Below are positions 1 to 7,173 of a stretch of 64,000 nt of DNA, one piece after another (the stretch's first letter is position 1; the number at the start of each line of letters is the position of its first letter). Origin of the DNA: Actinacidiphila yanglinensis (GTDB taxonomy: Bacteria > Actinomycetota > Actinomycetes > Streptomycetales > Streptomycetaceae); the NCBI RefSeq assembly GCF_900107965.1, contig NZ_FNVU01000031.1, positions 1 to 64,000 of the forward strand, read 5' to 3'. The notes beneath the pieces were generated by a model that worked only from the letters and a program-made list of their open reading frames with translations, was not told the origin of the DNA and searched no databases. The translations under genes were made by a program, and so were the position numbers.

Positions 1-308
1 TGGTATCGGCACATCACCCTCGCCATGCTCGCGCATGCCTTCCTCGCCGTCATGGCCGGCCAGGAACGGGAAAGGGGGGTACAGGGCGGGACACACCCGA
101 CCTCGTGGACCTCACGCCGGCCGAGATTCGACGGCTGCTGGCAACTGGACCCCGCCAGCGTGCTCCGGACAGCGACCACGCGATGACGTGGTCTCACTGG
201 CGACGCCGCCACCAAGCACACGCCCGCCGCTGCCACTACAAAAGACGCGGTCACACCTTCGTGGGACGGCCCAGACAAGACCGCCCCACCACCACGCGAA
301 ACCGCTAA
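1..308 (+). pseudogene. IS701-type transposase, C-terminal fragment with frameshift
   Basis: The frame is open at the left edge and reads WYRHITLAMLAHAFLAVMAGQE, then shifts near base 80-95 into a frame with DLTPAEIRRLLA and WSHWRRRHQAHARRCHY, ending at 308. These motifs recall the C-terminus of IS701/DDE transposases common in Streptomyces. The body of the gene would lie left of the window. The internal frameshift and altered tail make an active enzyme unlikely. The family call is from remembered motifs, not a search. Confidence 0.6.
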
Positions 309-504
309 ACTCCCCAACCCAAGCCGCTGACCAGCACTGATGGAGAAGTCCGGCTGGAGTACTAGTGCCCGCGCGCCCAACCCGCCCGTGATCGCTATGT
401 CTACTGTGCCTCCTGCGCCCGGTGTTCCCGGGACGGTACGGCGGCTCCGCGCTCGCGGGAGCCGGTCCGGGACATGAGCGGCCGCCGCCGGGCGCGCGCT
501 TGGG

Positions 505-2856
505 TCAGTCCGCCTTCGGGGGGTTGCGCGCGTCGAAGGCGGACAGGGTGTTGTTCGACGCGGCCACGACCACCTCGTGCCCCATGACGGCCACGCGCGT
601 GCCGTCGTTCTGATCGTCCTCCTGACCGTCGGCCTGCGGGTTCGTCGCCCACAGGGTCTTGCCGTCGTCCGGCGACAGAGCGACCACCCGGCCGGTCGTC
701 GAGCTGAAGTACAGCGCGCCGGCTCCGGCGGTGGGACCCGACGCGCCCTCCACGACGGTCTGCCGCGACCACTTCTGCCGGCCGGTCGCGGGGTCGAGCG
801 CCGTGACAACACCGGTGTGCCCGGTCATGTAGACGGTGCCGTCCACCATGCCGGGAGCCCCGTCGAAGGTCTTGGCCAGCGGGGAGTACGCCACCTTCCG
901 CGTGGCCAGGTCCACCCGCACCACCTCGTCGTACCCGTACTCGGAGTATCCCTGGGGGTGCTCCCGAAGGAGGACGAACTTGCCGTCGGCGACACCCATC
1001 GGCACGTCAGAGCCCTTGATCGCGATGGGCTCGCCCAGCTTCCCCGAGGTGCCGTCGAGGGTGTACAGCGTGGGGTGGAGCACCTTCAAGGCGGTCACCT
1101 CGGCCCTCGGCGCGCACATCGCGAGGAGCTGTTGCCCCGCCAGGACAGGACTGCACTCCGCGCTCGCGGGGAACGACTTCGTCCACAGGACGTCACCGCT
1201 GTGCGCGTCCCGGGCCTCGAAGCGGGAGTTGGAACCGTCGACCGCCACGACGGCGGTGCCAGCCACGACGGCGGCCTGAGCCTGGCCGGTGACAGCCTCG
1301 GCCTCGGCACCCGACGGAGTGGACCACAGCACCTTGCCACTGTCGGCGTCGACGGCCATCACCGTAACGAGAGGTTCGTCCGAGGCGTTGTCGGGGGCGA
1401 TGCGGTAACCGATCACCGTGTCGTCGGTGGCACCCACCAGGTGCATGCCCGAGACGGGGGCTCCCGGGCTCTTCACCGTCCACACCTGCGAGCCGTCAGC
1501 GGGCCTGATGCGGGTCGCGACGACACTGCCGCCCCCGCAGAACAGCGCGTTGTCGCGCGCGACGCAACGCAGTTCGTCGGGGACGTCACCGCCCCGCACC
1601 CTCGTGCGCCACGGCTTGACGAGGTCCGCGGGTGTAGTGCGCGCCGCCGCGACACTGGTGGTCTTGGCGCCGCCGCCGTTCCCCCCGTGGCGGCCCCCCT
1701 GTAGCGCGGCGATCCCGCCGCCGATCGCTGCCACCGCGAGCGCGGCCGCGAGCACCGGACGCCAACGGCCGTGCAGACGGCGGCGGGTACGGCGGCGGGT
1801 ACGGCGGCCAGTGGTGGGGATGACGATATTGCCTGTGTCGAGGTCGGCCGGGGCAGCCGGGGCATCCTGTCCGGCCGGGGCATGGGCAGTCGGGGCTCGG
1901 GCATCGGGGTCGGACGCCTCGCCCGGAGCTGCGGCATCCGGGGCCGGGACTGGAAACGGTGTCGAGGCGGGCGGCATCGCGAGGTGATGCTGCGTGATCA
2001 CGTCGCGGGTGTGGCCGGTGCCGAGCCCGTCCGCGTCGGTCCCGCCGAGATCGGTCGGCAGGTCCCGCAGCAGCACGAGGAGTTCGTCCGCCGAGGGGCG
2101 CCCCGCGGGCTCCTTGTCCAGGCACGACTCGACGACCGCGCGCAGCGCCACCGGCACGGCGCCCAACGACGGCTCCTCGTGCACCACCTGATACGCCGTC
2201 ATATAGGGGCTGTCCGCGTCGAAGGGCCCACGACCCGTCGCCGCGTACACCAGCAGCGTCCCCAGCGAGAAGACATCGGACCGCGGGCCCACCCCGCGCG
2301 GCGCCTGCAACTGCTCCGGCGACATGAAGGGCGGCGTACCGATGACCCGCCCGGTCATCGTCAGCGTCTGCTGGTCCGCAGCGCGCGAAATGCCGAAGTC
2401 GATGACGCGCGGGCCCTCCGGCGAGAGCACGACGTTCGAAGGCTTCAGGTCACGGTGGACGACACCCACCCGGTGGATGTCGCGGAGCGCCTCCGCCAGA
2501 CCGATGGCGAGCCTCCTCAGCTCCGCCCCGTTCAGCGGGCCCTTCGCGGAGATGCGCTCGGCGAGGGTGTGCCCCTCGATGTAGGTCGTCGCCATCCACG
2601 GCTGCTCGTCCTCGGTGGCAGCGTCCACCACGGCGGCGGTGAACGCGCCGCTCACCCGCCGCGCCGCCGCCACCTCCTGCCGGAAACGGGTACGGAACTC
2701 GTCGTCCCCCGCGAACTGCTGGTGGATGAGTTTGATCGCTACAGGCCGCCCCGAACTCGTATGGGCCAGAAAGACGGTGCCCATGCCGCCCGAGCCGAGC
2801 CGCGCCTCAAGCGGGTAGCCGCCGATCTCGGCTGGGTCACCTCCGCGCAGCGACAC
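505..2856 (-). CDS. Membrane Ser/Thr protein kinase with PQQ-type beta-propeller sensor
   Basis: A 783-residue eukaryotic-type kinase. Residues about 15-270 form the kinase domain: Gly-rich loop GSGGMG at 21-26, catalytic Lys42 in VAIKLI, HRDLKPSN at 134-141, DFG at 153-155, and the activation-segment motif GTPPFMSPEQ. A Pro/Ala-rich linker follows, then one membrane segment near residue 375 after an Arg-rich stretch. The C-terminal 380 residues are extracellular, with repeated DxxTGxxxW-like motifs (GKVLWS, GRQKWS, GKTLWA) typical of PQQ/quinoprotein-like propellers. This is the classical layout of Streptomyces sensor kinases, where the propeller is thought to sense an outside ligand. The gene stands alone. 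The ATG at 2856 fits the usual N-terminus. The substrate is unknown. Confidence 0.93.
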   Translation of the reverse strand: MSLRGGDPAEIGGYPLEARLGSGGMGTVFLAHTSSGRPVAIKLIHQQFAGDDEFRTRFRQEVAAARRVSGAFTAAVVDAATEDEQPWMATTYIEGHTLAERISAKGPLNGAELRRLAIGLAEALRDIHRVGVVHRDLKPSNVVLSPEGPRVIDFGISRAADQQTLTMTGRVIGTPPFMSPEQLQAPRGVGPRSDVFSLGTLLVYAATGRGPFDADSPYMTAYQVVHEEPSLGAVPVALRAVVESCLDKEPAGRPSADELLVLLRDLPTDLGGTDADGLGTGHTRDVITQHHLAMPPASTPFPVPAPDAAAPGEASDPDARAPTAHAPAGQDAPAAPADLDTGNIVIPTTGRRTRRRTRRRLHGRWRPVLAAALAVAAIGGGIAALQGGRHGGNGGGAKTTSVAAARTTPADLVKPWRTRVRGGDVPDELRCVARDNALFCGGGSVVATRIRPADGSQVWTVKSPGAPVSGMHLVGATDDTVIGYRIAPDNASDEPLVTVMAVDADSGKVLWSTPSGAEAEAVTGQAQAAVVAGTAVVAVDGSNSRFEARDAHSGDVLWTKSFPASAECSPVLAGQQLLAMCAPRAEVTALKVLHPTLYTLDGTSGKLGEPIAIKGSDVPMGVADGKFVLLREHPQGYSEYGYDEVVRVDLATRKVAYSPLAKTFDGAPGMVDGTVYMTGHTGVVTALDPATGRQKWSRQTVVEGASGPTAGAGALYFSSTTGRVVALSPDDGKTLWATNPQADGQEDDQNDGTRVAVMGHEVVVAASNNTLSAFDARNPPKAD

Positions 2857-3054
2857 TCTTCCCTACCTCCCATGCCCGTGCGCCTTCGTCACCATGGGCC
2901 TGCGAACCTGTCATGCGCACAAGCTAGCCGCAGGTAGCGCGCCAGAGCGAAGCGGGTGCGGCCCGGGGAGCCCCGGGCCGCACCAGAAGGGCCCACCGAG
3001 CCGAGGGCACCGGCTCAGGCATCACCGGCTACTTCGGTGCCGCGCCCGGGTACG

Positions 3055-3364
3055 GAACGAAGTCGACTTCCGCTCGCCCCTGTGGTTCGGGCAAGAGGCC
3101 ACGACGACCATCGTGCTGGAGGACATCGGGAGGTCGTCCATGACCTTCCGGTTCGAGGTGTGGGGCGAAGAGATCGACCAGCACGCTCGCCGACCCACCG
3201 CGTCCGGCCGCTATGTCACGGTCCACATCCCCCGCGGCGAACACCAAGGGGAACGCCGAAGCGTGCCGTGGCCCGCCGCATGGCTCGCGGCTCTCGTCGA
3301 CGACTCCCACCGCCACGGATGGTCAACCGTTCCCGGAGCGTCATCCGGGAACGGTCACCGATAA
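3055..3364 (+). pseudogene. Hotdog acyl-CoA thioesterase, truncated remnant
   Basis: The frame reads VDFRSPLWFGQEATTTIVLEDIG, then MTFRFEVWG and RYVTVHIPRG, the central strand and helix pattern of 4-hydroxybenzoyl-CoA-type hotdog thioesterases. The usual first 40-50 residues with the catalytic Asp segment are missing and no plausible start lies upstream, so the gene looks decapitated. It lies among other gene fragments between 3.0 and 5.2 kb. It is probably non-functional. Confidence 0.55.
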
Positions 3365-3369
3365 CGTGA

Positions 3370-3412
3370 AAGGGCCCGCCGGCCTGGCTCAATGCCAGTT
3401 CAGCGGGCCCTT
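3370..3412. terminator. GC-rich hairpin terminator
   Basis: AAGGGCCCGC at 3370-3379 pairs perfectly with GCGGGCCCTT at 3403-3412 around a 23-base loop that can pair partly with itself. It follows the thioesterase remnant directly and probably was its terminator. Confidence 0.6.
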
Positions 3413-3627
3413 CGTACTGTCGGGACGACAGGATCGGGACGGCTGGCACCGCGGATCGCGTGCGCGGAGGCCATCAGCAGGCCGGCATCGGTCAGTAACT
3501 GCCTGCCGGCGTCGGTCAGCGCCACGCCGTGGCAGTCTCTTGTCAGCAGTAGGGTCCGATTTCTTGTTTCAGCGCGCGGATCTGCCGACTGAGCGCCGCT
3601 ACGCGATGTGCGGCCCATCGGCGCCAC
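3400..3627 (-). pseudogene. LysR-type regulator, N-terminal fragment
   Basis: On the minus strand the peptide LLLTRDCHGVALTDAGRQLL matches the wing of the LysR helix-turn-helix domain, where a basic stretch precedes V-x-LT-x-AG. The recognition helix before it and the whole effector domain after it are missing or scrambled. It shares the 3.0-5.2 kb stretch with three other broken genes, consistent with rearrangement debris. Confidence 0.5.
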
Positions 3628-3759
3628 GGCCGAAGTGCAGATCGTCGGGGGATGTGACGCGCCCGCCGTGCCCTCCAGTGGGTCGGGTGAGCCCTTGAGA
3701 GGGGCCCCGGCGGGCCGGGTGTGATGGCCAGCCGGGGCCGAAAGACAGCGTTTGCTGAT

Positions 3760-4206
3760 TCAGTGGCGGGCCGGAGCGGAGATGCCGGTCCCGCCTGGGA
3801 GGTCGGCGCCGAATTGTGCGATGACCGCGTCCAGGTCGAGCGGTGCGAAGGCCTCGCGGTCCACCTCGTTAATCCTGTCGGCGGGCACCAGCCAGCACAC
3901 TTCGAACTCCAGGCCGTCCGGGTCGCTGGCGTACAGCGACTTGGTGGTGCCGTGGTCGGTCTCGTAGGTCAGCGCACCTGCCTGCAGCAGCTTGCCGCGG
4001 ATCTGCTGGAACTCAGCCAGGGTATCCACCTCCCACGCCAGGTGCGCGAGCCCGGGGCGTCGGCGCGGGCTCTGCGGGGAAGCCGGGCCCTCGATCTGAA
4101 GGAAGGCCAGGTCGTGGTCGTTGGTCGACTCCTCGGCCTGCAGGAACGCGCCCTCGGGCACCTTGCCGCCGTCGGTGTGGAGGCGGAAGACGGTGCGGAA
4201 GCCCAT
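3760..4206 (-). CDS. VOC (glyoxalase/bleomycin-resistance) family protein, probably N-truncated
   Basis: 148 residues. Recognisable VOC features are AFLQ near the start, PGLAHLAWEVD, the strand pattern GALTYETDHGTTKSLYASDPDG and the C-terminal metal-ligand context LEFEVCW. A typical vicinal-oxygen-chelate protein begins with a first beta-alpha-beta module (xxGHIAIxVxDLxxAxxFY) that is absent here. The reading frame upstream runs back only about 14 codons, to a TAA at 4247 near the end of the helicase fragment. The loss probably came from the same rearrangement. Without the first module one metal ligand is missing, so activity is doubtful. Confidence 0.6.
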   Translation of the reverse strand: MGFRTVFRLHTDGGKVPEGAFLQAEESTNDHDLAFLQIEGPASPQSPRRRPGLAHLAWEVDTLAEFQQIRGKLLQAGALTYETDHGTTKSLYASDPDGLEFEVCWLVPADRINEVDREAFAPLDLDAVIAQFGADLPGGTGISAPARH

Positions 4207-4248
4207 GAGGACCTCGTCGCGGGGAGGCTTCGCTCCGTACGTTCGCAG

Positions 4249-5163
4249 TTATGCAAAACCCTGGCCGTTGCCCATGATCGACGCCTGATACACCGTCAGG
4301 GACGGATATCTTGCCCACGGAAGCAGCCCGGAGGCTTTGGCCTGCCGGAACCTCGTCTTCGTGGGCGAAGCCCCAGAACCCTTGGTGGGGCGTACGCTGC
4401 AGTCCCACCCCTTCGTGAACCCCTCTGGTCGATCACGGTGCTTGGCGTGGGTCAGCACAAGATGGTGCTTCGCGCGGGATGCCGCGACGAAGAACTCGGA
4501 GATTGCCTCGGTGGGGGTGCCCCAGAAGAGCTCTTCCTCGACCCCGAGGACCACGACCTTCTCGAACTCCAGGCCCTTGCAGTTGTGGATGGTCAGGAAG
4601 CGGACAGCGTCCGCCTCGGACAGGCGCCGGAGCGCTTGGACGGGATCCCCGTCCAAGGTGAGCTCCTTGCTGAAAGCGTCCAGTTCGCCCTCGAACACGT
4701 CGTCGAGCCAGGTGCCCTGCTGATATCCGGCCGACAGCGCGGCGAGCACGGGCCCTGACACGAGGTTCAGGAACTGGTGGACGAGGGTCCTCCATGCGCC
4801 AGGGTCTGCCGTCTCGAACTGTGGGCCGCGTACGGTCTCTCGGGCGTCGCCGATCATCCGTTTCAACCGGCCGTTGAAGCGTGCTGCCTCGTGCTCGGGC
4901 GCACTCGGTCGAGCGGCGATCCTCATGAGGTCGGCGTACGCATCGGGTTGCCTGTCGTCGGCAATTACACGGATGAAGTTGAATTCGAGCGCGGCTGCCG
5001 GCTCCGCGGTCAGGTCCTGACTGTCTTGTTCGTTGCGGAAGGCGATGCCGCGGTACGCGAGCGCGCTGGCGAGCGCCGCCGCGACCAGGTGCGGCTGCTG
5101 GCGTACCTGGCGATGCCCGTCCGGATCGGCTCGGTGGTCCACCACCAGCTCCCTGGCCCTCAC
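4249..5163 (-). pseudogene. UvrD/Rep-type helicase, C-terminal half
   Basis: The 304-residue frame carries superfamily I helicase 2A-2B signatures: AALASALAYRGIAFR, then AVRFLTIHNCKGLEFEKVVV (motif V region) and EFFVAASRAKHHLVLTHAKH (motif VI, R in ASRAK). The ATP-binding Walker A half (about 300 residues) is absent, and the last 50 residues after KHRDRPEG do not look like a native end. It is best read as a deleted helicase gene joined to unrelated sequence next to the truncated VOC gene. The 5164-5388 stretch upstream shows no gene. Confidence 0.65.
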
Positions 5164-5388
5164 ACTCCCCGCTCAACGAAGAGCGGCCAACTGATCGGAC
5201 CCTCGCCAATGTCCGCCCCTATCGAAGAGCCGATATCTCTCCGCATCCAGGACCACGGACTCCTCAGAGACACCCTCGGCGTTCAGTCGGCCGCGACTGC
5301 AGGCATTGGCCGGCGCCGACGCCGTGTATCTGGACTGCTCCCTCCCGGATCATACAAACCGCTCAGATGGTCCGAGCGCTTGGAAATA

Positions 5389-6237
5389 TCAGGGGTGGGC
5401 AAGAACGGTTGCGATCAGACGGCGCGCTTCATGGCCATAGACCGCCTCGGTTTGCAGCTGGTCGAACATCGCCGCGTAGAGCGCGACTTCCTGCGGCCTG
5501 GTGACCTTGATCGCTGCGGTGGGTGTCTCCAGCGCGACGGCGTTGTCGTCGAAGATCCAGAACCCAATGGTGCCGATCGCGCGACGCTGAGCGTCAGCGG
5601 GTATGACGCCGACGGAGATGTACGGAAGGCGCATGAGCGAGAGCAAATGGGTGAGCTGATCGGAGTGGTCTTCAGGGGTTCCGCGGCGGGTGCGCAGGGC
5701 CTGTTCGCCCAGGACGGCCAGGATGCGTTTGGTCGGATGGAGAGCGGCGGCGGTGCGTTCGGCCTTCATGGCAACGGTCTCGTCGGTGTCATCAGGAGCG
5801 TCGAGGAAGGCGTACCAGAAAGCCAGCATCTGTCGGATGTAGGTCTCGGTCTGGAAAATCCCTGGTAGTACGAGTGGTTCGTGGATGCGGAACGTCGTGG
5901 TGCGCTGGTAGGTGGGGATGGAGTGCAGGTCGCCGAGGCGCCGCATGCCGGCGCGGGATTGCCGGGCCCACTCCAGGTAGGCGGTCTCGGCGGCTTGGGC
6001 GGTCGCGATCAGTTCGGGGATCTGGGCGTCGGCGCCGCAGATGGCGCACCAGTCGCGGATGTGGTGCTCGGTGGGTGCTTGTCCGCCGTTCTCGATCCGG
6101 CTGACCCTGGTGACGTGCTGGCCAGTGGCGCTGGCCACGGCCTGCTGCGTCAGCCCTGCGGACTTGCGGAGCTGACGCAGCCGGGAGCCGAGTTCTCTGC
6201 GCGCTGTGGCGAGGGGGCTACTGGGGTCGGTTGTCAC
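5389..6237 (-). CDS. XRE-family regulator with DUF5753
   Basis: About 282 residues from a GTG at 6237, chosen because the frame upstream of it is antisense to the neighbouring gene. Residues about 10-65 hold an XRE helix-turn-helix (LRQLRKSAGLTQQAVASATGQ then VSRIENG). The rest is the DUF5753 domain (VLPGIFQTETYIRQML, GTPEDHSDQLTHLL, RLPYISVGVIP). In Streptomyces such proteins (the WhiJ-like group) usually pair with small DUF397 or DUF6879-type partners and act as DNA-binding switches in development or antibiotic control. The start overlaps the DUF6879 gene by 20 bp, so both are co-transcribed. Confidence 0.85.
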   Translation of the reverse strand: MTTDPSSPLATARRELGSRLRQLRKSAGLTQQAVASATGQHVTRVSRIENGGQAPTEHHIRDWCAICGADAQIPELIATAQAAETAYLEWARQSRAGMRRLGDLHSIPTYQRTTTFRIHEPLVLPGIFQTETYIRQMLAFWYAFLDAPDDTDETVAMKAERTAAALHPTKRILAVLGEQALRTRRGTPEDHSDQLTHLLSLMRLPYISVGVIPADAQRRAIGTIGFWIFDDNAVALETPTAAIKVTRPQEVALYAAMFDQLQTEAVYGHEARRLIATVLAHP

Positions 6238-6739
6238 GGAACGGTGTCGCCAACTGCCAGACGCTTTCGAATGCCTGCTTGCAGGTACGCACCGTTTGAG
6301 CGTCCTCGGTGATCTCGAATGCCGCGTTCGTGCCGGTCCCGGCGTAGTGCAGGAAAAGGGCGATCTCGTCGTCGAAGACGTAGAAGTCACCGCTCCCCGG
6401 CAGCGGGACGGTCGCCAGGCGGGGGCGCGGGACGTAGCGGATGTCCTCGCCGGCGTCGATGAGCACCTTGGCGTGGCTCATCGTCCACCGCTGGTAGTCA
6501 CTGACCGGCTGGGAAACGATCCGCGCCCGGCGGCAGGTCCGGCCAGCGGCACGGTGTCCACGCAGCATGTCCAGCCACCAGCCGAGCCAGGCGAAGTCGT
6601 CGGCCTCACCGCGGCGCCACTTGGCCATGTGCGGCAGCTCGGTCTCGGTCCCGTAGGCATCCCGGGTCTCCAGATGCACGAATGAGGTCGTGATGCCCTT
6701 GCACAGCTCATTGAGCTCGTCGTGGGTGGCCGGTCTCAT
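6218..6739 (-). CDS. DUF6879-family protein
   Basis: 173 residues from the ATG at 6739 (MRPATHDELNEL). Features are FVHLETRDAYG near the N-terminus, a Trp-rich middle (FAWLGWWLDMLRG), RRARIVSQPVSDYQRW and the C-terminal strand block FYVFDDEIALFLHYAG. This resembles the actinobacterial DUF6879 family, found beside XRE/DUF5753 regulators and possibly acting as their partner. Its ATG overlaps the stop of the upstream small gene by one base (TGATG), and its end overlaps the XRE gene, so the three form one operon. Molecular role unknown. Confidence 0.75.
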   Translation of the reverse strand: MRPATHDELNELCKGITTSFVHLETRDAYGTETELPHMAKWRRGEADDFAWLGWWLDMLRGHRAAGRTCRRARIVSQPVSDYQRWTMSHAKVLIDAGEDIRYVPRPRLATVPLPGSGDFYVFDDEIALFLHYAGTGTNAAFEITEDAQTVRTCKQAFESVWQLATPFRDNRPQ

Positions 6740-6954
6740 CACGGGTTCTGCTGGAAGAACGGGATCATCCGGTCGGGGATCTCCACGCACGTCTCGCCCT
6801 CCGGGATGCCCATCTCGGCGAGCGCCTCGGGGTCGGCGACCACCCAGCCCTGGACCAGCCACGTCCCTCGGTCGGTGCGGTAGAGCGTCGGTGAGCCGCT
6901 CGGCTCGGACTCGGGATCTTTGGCCACGAAGGTAAGTTTCACGCCTGCCTCCAC
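6739..6954 (-). CDS. Small conserved protein, first gene of the XRE/DUF6879 operon
   Basis: 71 residues (MEAGVKLTFVAKDPES onward, ending MIPFFQQNP). It is acidic and Trp-containing, with strands LYRTDRGTWLVQGWVV and an ALAEMGIPEGE helix. I do not recognise a named family, but small proteins of this kind commonly precede DUF6879/XRE pairs in Streptomyces. It could act as a partner or antagonist of the regulator. An alternative GTG start lies at codon 5. Confidence 0.65.
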   Translation of the reverse strand: MEAGVKLTFVAKDPESEPSGSPTLYRTDRGTWLVQGWVVADPEALAEMGIPEGETCVEIPDRMIPFFQQNP

Positions 6955-6961
6955 CGTAGGA

Positions 6962-7037
6962 CCTTGCCGGAACTTGCAGTGACGTCATCCTCACGGACTG
7001 TGGGATGTTCGTCAATCTGCAAGTTTCTGCAACTTGC
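6962..7037. promoter_or_regulatory. ACTTGC/GCAAGT repeats, candidate operator of the XRE operon
   Basis: Between the small gene (minus) and the methyltransferase gene (plus) there is an exact 7-bp inverted repeat: GCAAGTT at 7019-7025 and AACTTGC at 7031-7037, with a 5-bp spacer. A further AACTTGC lies at 6971-6977 with CTTGC at 6963-6967. Repeats of ACTTGC type are what I would expect for autoregulation by the XRE/DUF5753 protein. The region could control both directions. Confidence 0.55.
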
Positions 7038-7173
7038 TGGTTACCTGTGGCGAACAGGCCCTACGTTGCGGGGCAGTTAACGGCTCGGGGCTTCCGGCCA
7101 GGGTTGGAGTCCGTGGCGCGGCACCGCAGTTCGCGGGAGCCGCCGACGCGATCCTCATGAATAGGGTGACCGG

